NCBI GenBank assembly: GCA_004298905.1
Contig: SCTK01000019.1
Coordinates: forward strand, 118,521 to 182,520
Origin: Burkholderiaceae bacterium
GTDB taxonomy: Bacteria > Pseudomonadota > Gammaproteobacteria > Burkholderiales > Burkholderiaceae_D
Length of the DNA stretch: 64,000 nt
Direction: 5' to 3'
The notes beneath the pieces are model-generated. The model ran no database searches. It had not been told where the DNA came from and was given only the letters and a program-made list of their open reading frames with translations. Of the stretch, positions 15,945-24,888 are shown in pieces. The translations under genes and the position numbers were made by a program. Position 1 is the first letter of the stretch; each line of letters begins with the position of its first letter.

Positions 15945-17771
15945 CTATTTCCCTTTCATGCCTTGCTTCACCCACCAGCTCATCAGCATCCAGTCGAGTG
16001 ATTGGTAATACAGTGGCAGGGTCGCCGGATGGGCTAGCGTGGACTTGAACGACACGCGATGCACGCGGTTGTGAAAATGCGGGATCACATATTGCCCGGC
16101 CAGCAGCACGCGGTCGAGTGCACGGCTGGCGATGAGTAGTTCTTCCATACTGTTGACCATCAGGACGCGATGGATCAGTGCATCGACCACTGGGTCTTTC
16201 AGACCGATAAAATTATCGGCGCCCTTTTCATCGGCGGCGGCGCTGGCAAAACGCAGCATCAATTCGTTGCCCGGCGTTTGCGAACCGGTGAACCAATGCA
16301 CGATCATGTCGTAGTCGTAATCGTCGACCCGTTTCTTGTAGAGCGACGCATCGGTGACGCGCGCGCGCGCGTGGATGCCGAGCTTGTCCAGGTTGCGCGC
16401 AAACGGCGCGACGATGCGTTCCCAGGTGCGCGTGTCGAGCAGCACTTCAAACTCGAAGGCTTCGCCCTGGGCATTACGCAACGCGCCGTCACGGAAGGCC
16501 CAGCCTGCCTCGGCCAGCAGCGCACGCGCTTCACGCAGATTGTCGCGCAGGCTGTGCGGCGGTTTGGTCGTCGGTGGCGGCAACACGGCTTCGAACACGC
16601 GTGGCGAAAGTTGCGCGCGATACGGCTCCAGCAGCTTCAGCTCCGCAGCGCTGGGCGTGCCGGTGGCGGCGAATTCGGTATTGGTAAAAAACGAGGGATT
16701 GCGTGTGTACTGATTGTAGAACAGTTGCCGGTTCATCCATTCAAAATCCATCGCCAGCGCAATCGCGCGGCGCACGCGCCAATCCTTGAACTTGTCACGG
16801 CGGATATTGAACACGAAGCACTGCATGCCCTGCGAATTGGAGTTGGGCAACTCGGTCTTGATCAACTCGCCACTTTCGAACTTGGCGCCGAAGTAGTTGC
16901 GCGCCCAGTTCTTGGCGGCGTTCTCGTGGATGAAATCGAATTCGCCCGCGCGGTAGGCTTGGATACGCGAAAACTCATCGGCGTAATAACGAAAAGTGAC
17001 GCGATCGAAATTGAAAGTGCCGCGCCGAGCGGGAATGTCCTTGCCCCAGTAATCGGGGTTGCGCCGATAGCTGATGTTGCGCCCCAGATCGACTTGATCC
17101 ACCAGATACGGCCCGCTGGCAATCGGCGTGTCAAACACGATCTGATCGAATGGCTTGGCCACCCCGTTTTCCATGCCCCATTTTTTCGAGAACACCGGCA
17201 ACTGCGTGGCAATGACCATGAACAATTCGCGGTTGGCCGGCGCAAGATCGAAACGAATGGTGCGTGCATCCAGCACCACGGCCCCCTTCACATCCGCCCA
17301 GTAGGTACGAAATACCGGACTGGCCAGCTTGCTGCGCAGGGTGTCGAAGGAATATTTCACATCGGCTGCGGTCACAGCATCGCCATTGGAAAAACGCGCC
17401 GCCGGGTGCAGACGAAAAGTCACCGAACTGCGATCCGGCGCCAGCACCATGTCCTGGGCCAGCACGCCGTAAATGCTGGCCGGTTCATCCATGCTGGATG
17501 TCGCCAGCGATTCAAACACCAGTTGATCCAGACCGATGGCGGCAATGCCCTTGAGCGTGAAGGGATTGAGCTTGTCGTAATTGCCCAGCATCGACAACGT
17601 GATGCTGCCGCCACGCGGGGCATCGGGATTGACGTATTCAAAATGCGTAAAGCCGGGCGGATATTTTGGCTCGCCATACAACGCCAACCCGTGGGCAGCC
17701 CAGAGCTGCAGCGGCAACAGCGTGCCCAGTCCCCACAACAGCCCCGCAAAAAATTTTTGTCGTTTTCGCAT
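15945..17771 (-). CDS. yejA: Extracellular solute-binding protein, family 5 (YejA-like)
   Basis: 608 residues with a signal peptide (KFFAGLLWGLGTLLPLQLWA). Family 5 features follow: GEPKYPPGFTHFEYVNPDAP, PRGGSITLSMLGNYDKLNPF, YGVLAQDMVLAPDRSSVTF and a late RVHRVSFKSTLAHPATLPLY. In enterics YejA delivers peptides, including microcin-type peptides, to the YejBEF permease. It is first in the operon; a 168-bp MITE lies about 70 bp upstream of its start, so its promoter may be close to or inside that element. Confidence 0.92.
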   Translation of the reverse strand: MRKRQKFFAGLLWGLGTLLPLQLWAAHGLALYGEPKYPPGFTHFEYVNPDAPRGGSITLSMLGNYDKLNPFTLKGIAAIGLDQLVFESLATSSMDEPASIYGVLAQDMVLAPDRSSVTFRLHPAARFSNGDAVTAADVKYSFDTLRSKLASPVFRTYWADVKGAVVLDARTIRFDLAPANRELFMVIATQLPVFSKKWGMENGVAKPFDQIVFDTPIASGPYLVDQVDLGRNISYRRNPDYWGKDIPARRGTFNFDRVTFRYYADEFSRIQAYRAGEFDFIHENAAKNWARNYFGAKFESGELIKTELPNSNSQGMQCFVFNIRRDKFKDWRVRRAIALAMDFEWMNRQLFYNQYTRNPSFFTNTEFAATGTPSAAELKLLEPYRAQLSPRVFEAVLPPPTTKPPHSLRDNLREARALLAEAGWAFRDGALRNAQGEAFEFEVLLDTRTWERIVAPFARNLDKLGIHARARVTDASLYKKRVDDYDYDMIVHWFTGSQTPGNELMLRFASAAADEKGADNFIGLKDPVVDALIHRVLMVNSMEELLIASRALDRVLLAGQYVIPHFHNRVHRVSFKSTLAHPATLPLYYQSLDWMLMSWWVKQGMKGK

Positions 17772-17839
17772 GGAGACTGATTGTACTGAGTTTCATGCCG
17801 TACCGGCTCGCCCTGGAACCTGGCTCGCAGGCAGACCCA

Positions 17840-18007
17840 CTAGTGGACTGTAACAGCCAATTCGGAAGTGCCTTGCGCATTTTGGCGGCCGATTGCTTTG
17901 TCGCTCACCTTGCGCGTATGCAACGGCTACGCGACGCGGCTCGCTTCGCGCACTCGACTCGCCAAAATGCGCCTTTCACTTCCGAATTGGCTGTTACAGT
18001 CCACTAG
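17840..18007. mobile_element. 168-bp MITE with 31-bp perfect terminal inverted repeats
   Basis: Ends are identical inverted copies of 31 bp (17840-17870 and 17977-18007) beginning CTAGTGGACTGTAACAGCCA. After four mismatches the arms pair again over 13 bp, GCGCATTTTGGCG (17875-17887 and 17960-17972). The core holds short hairpins rich in GCG. It has no coding capacity. TA at each border fits TA-target transposition of the IS630/Tc1 type, but no parent transposase is in the window. It lies between yejA and the TonB-like gene. Confidence 0.88.
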
Positions 18008-18060
18008 ATTCAAACGATGCGTTAGCATGGCCATTTCAACTGCCCTCGCGATATCCGCAC

Positions 18061-18741
18061 TTGCGCAAAACTTCCCTCAACCTCTTTGCCGTCCTGCTGG
18101 CGCTACTCATCCATGCACTGGCCATTGCATTGCTGTGGACAACACGCAGCAGTGCGCCGCACGCCCCGGCCAAATCGCTGAGGGTGGAAGTGCTGGAGAC
18201 AGTAGGTGCTACCGCCAACGAGCATGCGGCCCCCTCAGCAGCACCGATCCAACCACAGAAACACATATCCCTGGCCAAGCCTGCTGCTACCAGGCAATCC
18301 TTACCAGCGACGATAAGCACCATCACCAGCACAACAGTGGCGCCGCCGCCCGCGCAAACCGCCTCGGCGGACGCTCCCGCAGAGACGGCCGCCTCAGCGC
18401 AGTCTTCACTCAACCCGGCCAGCCAAACTGCCGCAGGCATTCCCCTGACCAGCACGCCGCCGCGCTTTGACGCGGCTTATTTGCATAATCCGCCACCGAA
18501 CTACCCCAGCATTTCGCTCAACCGAGGTGAGACCGGCCTCACTCTGCTGCATGTCTATGTGGCGGCGAACGGTACACCCAGCCAGATCACTATCAAGCAA
18601 AGTAGCGGCTATGCGCGACTCGACCAGGCAGCCGTCGAGGCCGTCTGGCGCTGGAAATTCATCCCGGCCAGACAGGGCGACGAAGCCGTAGCCGGCTGGG
18701 TCAATGTGCCGATCAACTTCGATCCCACAGCATCGCACTGA
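18061..18741 (+). CDS. TonB family protein
   Basis: 226 residues if read from TTG at 18061: one N-terminal membrane helix (NLFAVLLALLIHALAIALLW), a long Pro/Ala/Ser/Thr periplasmic linker, and a C-terminal TonB domain with YPSISLNRGETGLTLLHVYV, SSGYARLDQAAVEAVWRWKF and AGWVNVPINF. It should couple inner-membrane energy to outer-membrane receptors, or act as a minor TonB, since no exbBD is adjacent. The start is uncertain: the frame has no ATG outside the neighbouring MITE and no clear ribosome site. It ends 84 bp before fabI. Confidence 0.8.
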   Translation: MRKTSLNLFAVLLALLIHALAIALLWTTRSSAPHAPAKSLRVEVLETVGATANEHAAPSAAPIQPQKHISLAKPAATRQSLPATISTITSTTVAPPPAQTASADAPAETAASAQSSLNPASQTAAGIPLTSTPPRFDAAYLHNPPPNYPSISLNRGETGLTLLHVYVAANGTPSQITIKQSSGYARLDQAAVEAVWRWKFIPARQGDEAVAGWVNVPINFDPTASH

Positions 18742-18764
18742 TTTAAATTCCTCAGTTCCTGAGC

Positions 18765-18792
18765 TCGACCACGTGCGCTGACCGCTTATAAT
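18765..18792 (+). promoter_or_regulatory. Probable sigma-70 promoter of fabI
   Basis: TATAAT at 18787-18792 with TCGACC as a weak -35 box 16 bp upstream. It lies about 34 bp before the fabI ATG. The -10 box is perfect, the -35 box poor. Confidence 0.5.
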
Positions 18793-18825
18793 TGCGCCCA
18801 CATTGACACTGTGAAGGAATGCATC

Positions 18826-19623
18826 ATGGGTTTTCTGCAAGGTAAACGAATTCTGATCACCGGCTTGCTGTCGAACCGTTCGATCGCGTATGGCATTGCC
18901 GAAGCCGCGCACAAGCAAGGCGCCGAACTGGCTTTTACCTATCAGAACGATCGCTTCAAGGAGCGCGTGACGGAAATGGCGGCGGAGTTTGGTTCGACCC
19001 TTGTGCTGCCGCTCGATGTGGCGGAAGACAGCCAGATCGCCGAACTGTTTGTTGAACTTGCCAAACATTGGGATCGTCTGGACGGCTTGGTGCATGCGAT
19101 TGGTTTTGCGCCGCGCGAGGCGATTGCCGGCGATTTTCTGGAAGGCTTGTCGCGCGAGGCGTTCACGATCGCGCACGAGATTTCCGCCTACAGCTTCCCG
19201 GCGCTAGCGAAAGCCGCCCTGCCGCTGTTGCAAGGGCCGGATGGCAACAACAAGGCGGCGTTGCTGACGCTGACCTACCTCGGTGCGCTGCGCATGGTAC
19301 CCAACTACAACACCATGGGCCTGGCCAAGGCCAGTCTCGAAGCCAGCGTGCGTTATCTGGCCGAGTCACTGGGCTCCAAGGGAATTCGCGTCAACGGCAT
19401 TTCCGCCGGCCCGATCAAGACACTGGCGGCCAGCGGCATCAAGGGCTTTGGCAAGATTCTGAATTTCGTCGAAACGCATGCCCCGCTACGCCGCAATGTG
19501 ACGACCGAGGATGTGGGCAATGTGGCGGCGTTCCTGCTGTCCGACCTGGCGGCCGGTGTGACGGCGGAGATCACCTACGTGGATGGCGGGTTCAGCAACA
19601 CGGTGGGCGGGGTTGCTGAATAA
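18826..19623 (+). CDS. fabI: Enoyl-[acyl-carrier-protein] reductase [NADH]
   Basis: 265-residue cytoplasmic enzyme for the last step of fatty-acid elongation. It begins [20 protein letters not shown], the FabI nucleotide-binding start, and carries the catalytic Tyr and Lys in [17 protein letters not shown] (Tyr-x6-Lys). [14 protein letters not shown] is the substrate-binding loop of FabI. The ATG at 18826 has GAAGGAA 6-12 nt upstream; the in-frame ATG at 18811 is within that ribosome site. Single gene with its own promoter, converging on cheA. As a FabI enzyme it is the family targeted by triclosan. Confidence 0.95.
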   Translation: MGFLQGKRILITGLLSNRSIAYGIAEAAHKQGAELAFTYQNDRFKERVTEMAAEFGSTLVLPLDVAEDSQIAELFVELAKHWDRLDGLVHAIGFAPREAIAGDFLEGLSREAFTIAHEISAYSFPALAKAALPLLQGPDGNNKAALLTLTYLGALRMVPNYNTMGLAKASLEASVRYLAESLGSKGIRVNGISAGPIKTLAASGIKGFGKILNFVETHAPLRRNVTTEDVGNVAAFLLSDLAAGVTAEITYVDGGFSNTVGGVAE

Positions 19624-19626
19624 GGT

Positions 19627-19664
19627 ATGAAAGATGGCGCGCGGCAGCGTGCGTCATCTTTCAT
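19627..19664. terminator. Palindromic hairpin between convergent fabI and cheA
   Basis: ATGAAAGATGGCGC pairs with GCGTCATCTTTCAT across one mismatch. It fills almost the whole 45-bp gap between the two stop codons and can serve both strands as a terminator. The same outer arms recur at 40676-40773, so this may also be a repeat element. Confidence 0.65.
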
Positions 19665-19668
19665 CGAA

Positions 19669-21498
19669 TCAAACGTAGTCCGCCAGCACTTCGTGCAATT
19701 CGAGCACCAGCACCAGCTGGCCGTCGCCGGACAGCGTGGCGCCTGAAACGCCTTTTGGCTTCATGCCTTCGAGCGGTTTGATCATGACTTCGTCCTGTCC
19801 CAGGAAACCATCGACCGCCAGCACAAAATTTTTCTCGGCGGTATTGACCACTACGCCGACATTGGCCTGACCACTTTGCGGGCGATTCAGTAACGCGGCA
19901 AGGTCGAGCAAAGGCACGGGTTCGCCGCGCACCATCACCATCGGCTGATTGGAAACATAGCCGAGCTCGTCTTCGCGCAATTGCACGATTTCGCGCACGG
20001 CAGAGAGCGGCACGGCAAACGCCTGATCACTCACGCGCAGCATCAACACTGGCAAGATCGCCAACGTCAGCGGCAGGAAGATCGCAACTTGCGAACCGGA
20101 TCCCTGCACGGTATTGATGTCGATGCGGCCCTTGAGTTTCTGGATATTGGTGCGCACCACGTCCATGCCGACACCGCGCCCGGAAAAATCGGTGATCTCG
20201 CTCTTGGTCGAGAAACCGGGCAGGAAAATCAGTTGCAGACATTGCTTGGGGTCAAGGTTGCTGGCCTCATCCGATGAGATCAACCCTTTCTCGATCGCCT
20301 TCTGCCGCAATTTCTCGGCATTCATGCCCCGGCCATCGTCAATAATTTCAATGACGATATGATCACCGGCCTGCCGGGCCGAGAGGGTGATCGTACCGTG
20401 CGAGGACTTGCCTGCAGCACGCCGCTCCGCTGGGGTTTCGATGGCATGGTCGCAGGCGTTGCGCACCATGTGTACCAGCGGGTCGTTCAATTCTTCGAGA
20501 ATCGTCTTGTCCACTTCGGTCTCGGCACCGATGATGTTCAATTCGATTTCCTTGCCCAGTTGCCGCGCCATATCGCGCGCCAGGCGGCTGTATTTCTGGA
20601 ACACGCGGCCGACCGGCTGCATGCGCGCCTTCATCACCGCCGATTGCAGATCGGTGACCAGCATGTCCAGCTGCGCCAGTACCATGTCCAGTGTTTTATG
20701 CGTTTGATCCTGACTGTCGCTGCGCACCAGGGCGGTACGCAAGACATTGAGACGGTTCTTGGTCAGCCCGATTTCACCGGACAGGTTGAGAATCTGGTCG
20801 AACCGCGTGGTATCCACACGAATTGTGTTTTCCTTGGCAGCGCTGGTGGCGGGTGCCTTCTCACCCCGTGGGCCGCTGCGCATGGCGTCGAGTGCGGCTG
20901 TTACACCTTGCTGCAACTGAGCGACTTCCATGCCTGACGTCTCAGCAGGTTCTGGGGCCGGGGCATCGGCAACCGGCAGCATTTCGCCCGTGAGGGCTTG
21001 ATACATCAGCGGCCAGTTCAACTCACCGTGCCCATCCAGGATTTCACTGACGTCAACCGCCAGTGCTGGTGCATCGGCAGATACCACCGTGAGCGCAGCC
21101 GGTACGGCTTCGCCTTTAAGCATGAGATCCAGAACATTGAGCAATGCGGCTGGCGCCGGTTCAGGCATGGCTTGCGCACCCATTTCCCTGAACATGCGAT
21201 GCACTTCGCCGGTAGCCGCCAGAATGACATCGAGCAATTCCGGCGTCAGCGCCATCTCACCGCTGCGCAGTTTGTCGAACAGGCTTTCGGTGCGATGACA
21301 CAGTTGCACCGTCGGTTGCGCATCGAGAAAGCCGGCGCCTCCCTTGATGGTATGGAAACCGCGGAAGATATCGTTCAGCAGCGCCTTGTCCCCGGGGCGG
21401 TGCTCCAACTCGACCAGTTTGCTGTCGACGTCCTCCAGCATCTCACCGGCTTCGGTCAGAAAGTCATGCAACAGTTCGACATCGGCAAAAGCACTCAT
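19669..21498 (-). CDS. cheA: Chemotaxis histidine kinase CheA
   Basis: 609 residues. The Hpt (P1) domain carries the phosphorylated His in FHTIKGGAGFLD near residue 49. After an acidic linker (about 130-220) come the dimerisation helices (DQILNLSGEIGLTKNRLNVL), the ATPase core with VRNACDHAIETPAERRAAG and DDGRGMN, and a CheW-like C-terminus ending LVLELHEVLADYV. The CheY-binding P2 domain is not obvious, in keeping with a length below the E. coli protein. Last gene of the minus-strand motility operon; cheW is not present here. Confidence 0.94.
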   Translation of the reverse strand: MSAFADVELLHDFLTEAGEMLEDVDSKLVELEHRPGDKALLNDIFRGFHTIKGGAGFLDAQPTVQLCHRTESLFDKLRSGEMALTPELLDVILAATGEVHRMFREMGAQAMPEPAPAALLNVLDLMLKGEAVPAALTVVSADAPALAVDVSEILDGHGELNWPLMYQALTGEMLPVADAPAPEPAETSGMEVAQLQQGVTAALDAMRSGPRGEKAPATSAAKENTIRVDTTRFDQILNLSGEIGLTKNRLNVLRTALVRSDSQDQTHKTLDMVLAQLDMLVTDLQSAVMKARMQPVGRVFQKYSRLARDMARQLGKEIELNIIGAETEVDKTILEELNDPLVHMVRNACDHAIETPAERRAAGKSSHGTITLSARQAGDHIVIEIIDDGRGMNAEKLRQKAIEKGLISSDEASNLDPKQCLQLIFLPGFSTKSEITDFSGRGVGMDVVRTNIQKLKGRIDINTVQGSGSQVAIFLPLTLAILPVLMLRVSDQAFAVPLSAVREIVQLREDELGYVSNQPMVMVRGEPVPLLDLAALLNRPQSGQANVGVVVNTAEKNFVLAVDGFLGQDEVMIKPLEGMKPKGVSGATLSGDGQLVLVLELHEVLADYV

Positions 21499-21547
21499 GC
21501 GTCACTTTCCCTGCAATTTATATCGTGCAACCGTTGATAGCTCGGGC

Positions 21548-22354
21548 TCAGAACCCCAGGCTCTCAAGCAGATCGTCCACCTGGCCCTGACTGTTCACCA
21601 CATCGCTGCGGCCATCGGTATTGATGGCCGGGCCATTCATCCATTCCGTGTGCACTTCGGCACGCCGTTCCGGCGGTGCACTGTCCACCAGCAACTTGAT
21701 CAGCTGTTGTTCCAGATTTTGCGAGACAGTGCCGATTTTCTGAATCACCTGTCCGGTCAGATCCTGAAAATCCTGCGCCATCATGATCTCGGTAAACTGG
21801 GCATGGGCTGCACTGGTCTGTGTGGAGACCTGTTTCAAATGCGCGTGCGTATCGTGCGCCAGCTGCTTGAATTCATCCAGGCTCAGCTGCTTGGAAAACA
21901 GTTTGTCCCAGCTCGTCAGCAATTTGCCATTGTGTGCGCCGACTTTGGACAGCCCTTCCTGGCCTTTCTCAACCGCCGACAGGGCGCGCTCCGCCGCCTG
22001 TTCGGTCATCTTCGCGATGTAACCGAGCCGCGCGCGCGCATCGGGCAGCGCATTGACGGCGTTTTCGACATTCTTGTCATAGCCGAGTTCACGCAGGGCA
22101 TCGTGCAACTGGCGTGTCAACCCGCCCACGCGCTGATACAACTCCCTGGCATCCGGCTTTGCGTCCACATCCAATTGCTCGGCTGCCGAGACCATCACCG
22201 CCGCCGCAACGACCATGCTTGGATCGTTGACCGGAAGATCATTGGCGGGAGCCGCAGCAGGAGTATTGTTGCCTTCGGAACGGATTTCCGCCATGCGCTG
22301 GTCGGAAATTTGATCGAACAAGGCTTCCAGATCGTCGTCTACATTTGCCGTCAT
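21548..22354 (-). CDS. cheZ: Protein phosphatase CheZ
   Basis: 268 residues. The long helical hairpin and the active-site region AQDFQDLTGQVIQKI are visible; Asp and Gln of QDLTGQ are the catalytic residues. The C-terminal QGQVDDLLESLGF is the CheY-binding tail. It removes phosphate from CheY-P to end the signal. The N-terminal ~70 residues have the usual low-complexity Ala/Asn-rich region. It lies 9 bp after cheY and 49 bp before cheA. Confidence 0.93.
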   Translation of the reverse strand: MTANVDDDLEALFDQISDQRMAEIRSEGNNTPAAAPANDLPVNDPSMVVAAAVMVSAAEQLDVDAKPDARELYQRVGGLTRQLHDALRELGYDKNVENAVNALPDARARLGYIAKMTEQAAERALSAVEKGQEGLSKVGAHNGKLLTSWDKLFSKQLSLDEFKQLAHDTHAHLKQVSTQTSAAHAQFTEIMMAQDFQDLTGQVIQKIGTVSQNLEQQLIKLLVDSAPPERRAEVHTEWMNGPAINTDGRSDVVNSQGQVDDLLESLGF

Positions 22355-22363
22355 CGCAACCTC

Positions 22364-22762
22364 CTAAGCCTGTACTGCCTGCATTTTTTGCAGGATCTTG
22401 GTGAATTTTTCTTCCAGCGTGGCCTTGGTAAACGGCTTGACGATATAGCCGGAAGCGCCAATCTGCGCCGCCATGACGATGTCTTCCTTCTTCGCTTCTG
22501 CAGTGACCAGTAATACAGGCAAGGTCTTCAGCGTTGCATCTTCGCGAATATGGCGCAGCAATTCAAAGCCATTCATGTTCGGCATGTTGATGTCGGACAC
22601 GACGAAATTGAAATCGCCATTCTTGAGCTTGTTCAATGCGATCTGCCCGTCTTCCGCTTCATCCGCATTGCTGTAACCGATTTCCTTCAGCAAATTGCGC
22701 ACGATGCGACGCATCGTGGAAAAATCGTCAACGATCAGAATCTTGAGCTGGTCTGGATTCAT
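22364..22762 (-). CDS. cheY: Chemotaxis response regulator CheY
   Basis: 132 residues, a single receiver domain. The acidic pair is in [18 protein letters not shown], the phospho-accepting Asp in [12 protein letters not shown] (about residue 60), the Thr in [10 protein letters not shown] and the Lys in [14 protein letters not shown]. This matches the motor-binding CheY closely. The start overlaps the cheV stop by 4 bp, so translation is coupled. It is phosphorylated by CheA and binds FliM/FliN, both encoded in this window. Confidence 0.95.
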   Translation of the reverse strand: MNPDQLKILIVDDFSTMRRIVRNLLKEIGYSNADEAEDGQIALNKLKNGDFNFVVSDINMPNMNGFELLRHIREDATLKTLPVLLVTAEAKKEDIVMAAQIGASGYIVKPFTKATLEEKFTKILQKMQAVQA

Positions 22763-23703
22763 TCCGACCCTCCGGGAGAGCGGATCATGCTGCGGATCAT
22801 GCTGGACAGTTCATCCGCATTGAACTTGGGCACATAGGCATCCACCCCGGCCTGTTGGCCCAGTTTCTTGTTGGCCACCGATGACAGGGAGGAATGCATG
22901 ACGACCGGGATATCGCGGAAGCGTGGATCGCTCTTGATGTTGCGTGTGAGCACGTAGCCATCCATTTCCGGCATTTCTGCATCCACCAGAATCAGACCCA
23001 GCGATTCGGTGAGCGAACTCGACTCGGCTTCCGACTTGCCGGCCAACACCCGCAGCTTGTCCCAGGCCTCGCGACCGTTGACGGCAGATTGATAGGGCAG
23101 CTGCATTCGATCCAGCACCTCGACAATTTTCTTGCGCGCCAATGGCGAATCGTCGGCAAAGAACACGTTGTTCAGTTTTTTCTCTTCGATGGTTTCCAGC
23201 GCCGGCACCGGCTCATCACCAATCACATCGGAGAGGATCTGTTCCACATCCAGGATGGAAACCAGCTTGCCGCCGGGCAATTCGGTCAACGCGGTAATCT
23301 TGCCCGACACATGCGTGGGCATGCTTTGCGGGGAGCGGACATTGTCCCAATCGACGCGCACGATGCGATCCACGTCATGTACCAGGAAACCCTGGCTGTG
23401 GCTGGAAAATTCGGTGATGATCAGCTTGGAACGCGACTCCGGTATCGGCAGATTCAGACAGGCCGCCAGATCCAGCACCGGCAGAATGCTGCCGCGCAGG
23501 GAAATGATGCCTTCGACACCATGGGGCATGTTGGGCGTTTTGGTAATGGGCATGCATTCGCACACTTCACGCACCTTGAATACGTTGATGCCGAAAACTT
23601 CCGGCCCGCCCAGATTGAACAACAGCAACTCCATTTTGTTGGAGCCAATCAGTTTGGCCTTGTCATCGATGATGTTCATCAATTGATTGTCGCTTTTGCC
23701 CAT
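22759..23703 (-). CDS. cheV: Chemotaxis coupling protein CheV (CheW-receiver fusion)
   Basis: 314 residues. The N-terminal ~160 are a CheW domain ([39 protein letters not shown]). The C-terminal half is a receiver domain with [19 protein letters not shown] and the phospho-Asp in [16 protein letters not shown]. It couples receptors to CheA and can adapt through phosphorylation. With no cheW in this cluster it may be the main coupling protein. ATG at 23703 has AGGAG 6 nt upstream; a GTG one codon earlier is less well placed. Confidence 0.92.
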   Translation of the reverse strand: MGKSDNQLMNIIDDKAKLIGSNKMELLLFNLGGPEVFGINVFKVREVCECMPITKTPNMPHGVEGIISLRGSILPVLDLAACLNLPIPESRSKLIITEFSSHSQGFLVHDVDRIVRVDWDNVRSPQSMPTHVSGKITALTELPGGKLVSILDVEQILSDVIGDEPVPALETIEEKKLNNVFFADDSPLARKKIVEVLDRMQLPYQSAVNGREAWDKLRVLAGKSEAESSSLTESLGLILVDAEMPEMDGYVLTRNIKSDPRFRDIPVVMHSSLSSVANKKLGQQAGVDAYVPKFNADELSSMIRSMIRSPGGSE

Positions 23704-23790
23704 CACTTGCTCCTTTCCAGCGTTGCTGGTGTTCTGCGTTTCATATCCGTGTTACTCATGCTGCCTGCCGTGACCGCTGCACTGCCCTGC

Positions 23791-24765
23791 TCAGGGCTTG
23801 AGCACTGGCAGCTTTGCTGCCGGCGCTTCCGGTATCGGGGCTTCCGGGGGCGGCTGAGCCTCCGACCCGGCGCCCTCCCCTATATCGACCACTTTGCCGT
23901 CTTTCCTGATGGTGTCTTCGGTTTTTTTGTTCATGACAATAATGGAGATGCGCCGGTTGGACGGCGCCATCGGATCGGACTCATCAAACGGCACGGCCGA
24001 ACTCAAACCGACGACGCGCATCACCTTTTCAATATTCAAACCATCCGCAAGCATTTCGCGGCGCGCCGCATTGGCGCGATCGGCCGACAGTTCCCAATTG
24101 CTGTACCCCAGCAAACCGGAAGCATAGGGTGCTGCGTCGGTATGGCCGGAAATCGAGATACGGTTATCGACCTCATTCAATGCCACAGCGATTTCGCGCA
24201 GGATTTCACGGGTATAGGACTTCATCACCGCCTTGCCCGAATCGAACATCGGCCGGTTCTGGTCATCGACAATCTGGATGCGCAAACCTTCTGGCGTAAG
24301 GTCGAGCCGGATCTGTTCAGAGAACTGCTTGAGTTTGTCGCTGTCCTGGATCAGATGCTCGATTTTTTCCTTCAGCGCTTCGAGTTTCTCCGTCTCCATC
24401 TTGGCGACTTTTTCCTTCGCCGCTTGCAGATTGATGGTTTTGCGTTCGTCAACGCGCTCCGCCTTCTGAACCTGACCGAAGCTCTTGGTCAGATCCTGGC
24501 CGCCGCCCTGAATCACGCTGGAGCTGTCACCCGCGCCGGAACCGCCCATCAGCGCGACCTTCAAGGGCGTATTGAAAAAATCCGAGATCCCCTTCAAATC
24601 ACCCTTGGTGGTTGAGCCGAGCAACCACATCAGCAGAAAGAACGCCATCATCGCCGTCACAAAGTCGGCGTAGGCAATCTTCCAGGCGCCGCCATGATGA
24701 CCCCCGCCCTGCACCTTCTTGATGCGGCGGATGATGATCTGCTTGTCGTCCTTGTTCTTTGCCAC
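23791..24765 (-). CDS. motB: Flagellar motor stator protein MotB
   Basis: 324 residues. One N-terminal helix contains the proton-accepting Asp in AWKIAYADFVTAMMAFFLLM. A plug/linker and coiled region follow, then an OmpA-like peptidoglycan-binding domain with ISISGHTDAAPYASG and NWELSADRANAARREML. The C-terminus is a Pro/Ala/Glu-rich tail. It forms the stator with MotA. The Asp rather than a Ser/Ala context fits a proton-driven motor. A palindromic repeat lies between motA and motB, so the pair may not be translated from one short message. Confidence 0.95.
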   Translation of the reverse strand: MAKNKDDKQIIIRRIKKVQGGGHHGGAWKIAYADFVTAMMAFFLLMWLLGSTTKGDLKGISDFFNTPLKVALMGGSGAGDSSSVIQGGGQDLTKSFGQVQKAERVDERKTINLQAAKEKVAKMETEKLEALKEKIEHLIQDSDKLKQFSEQIRLDLTPEGLRIQIVDDQNRPMFDSGKAVMKSYTREILREIAVALNEVDNRISISGHTDAAPYASGLLGYSNWELSADRANAARREMLADGLNIEKVMRVVGLSSAVPFDESDPMAPSNRRISIIVMNKKTEDTIRKDGKVVDIGEGAGSEAQPPPEAPIPEAPAAKLPVLKP

Positions 24766-24791
24766 GCTTGTCTATCCAAAGGCTAATCTCA

Positions 24792-24886
24792 CCCTCCCCT
24801 TCAAGGGGAGGGCCGGGGTGGGGATGGGTTTCCGTTGCATAACATTCAACCCATCCCCCTCCTAACCTCCCCCTTGAAGGGGGAGG
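24792..24886. repeat. CCCTCCCC-type palindromic repeat, copy A (motA-motB gap)
   Basis: The left end CCCTCCCCTTCAAGGGGAGG is followed by GGGGATGGGTTTCC. The right end is its inverse, CCCATCCCC then CCTCCCCCTTGAAGGGGGAG. Arms pair over about 40 bp with a short variable middle. Two further copies lie at 44632-44752 and 48638-48737, all between flagellar genes. Confidence 0.85.
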
Positions 24887-24888
24887 AA

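Noticed and set aside
16170..17780. 536-codon plus-strand frame opposite yejA
   Set aside because: Antisense reading of the solute-binding protein gene; no motif and no promoter of its own.
22894..24615. 573-codon plus-strand frame opposite cheV and motB
   Set aside because: Crosses the gap between two real genes and reads as shadow text rich in His, Arg and Gln.
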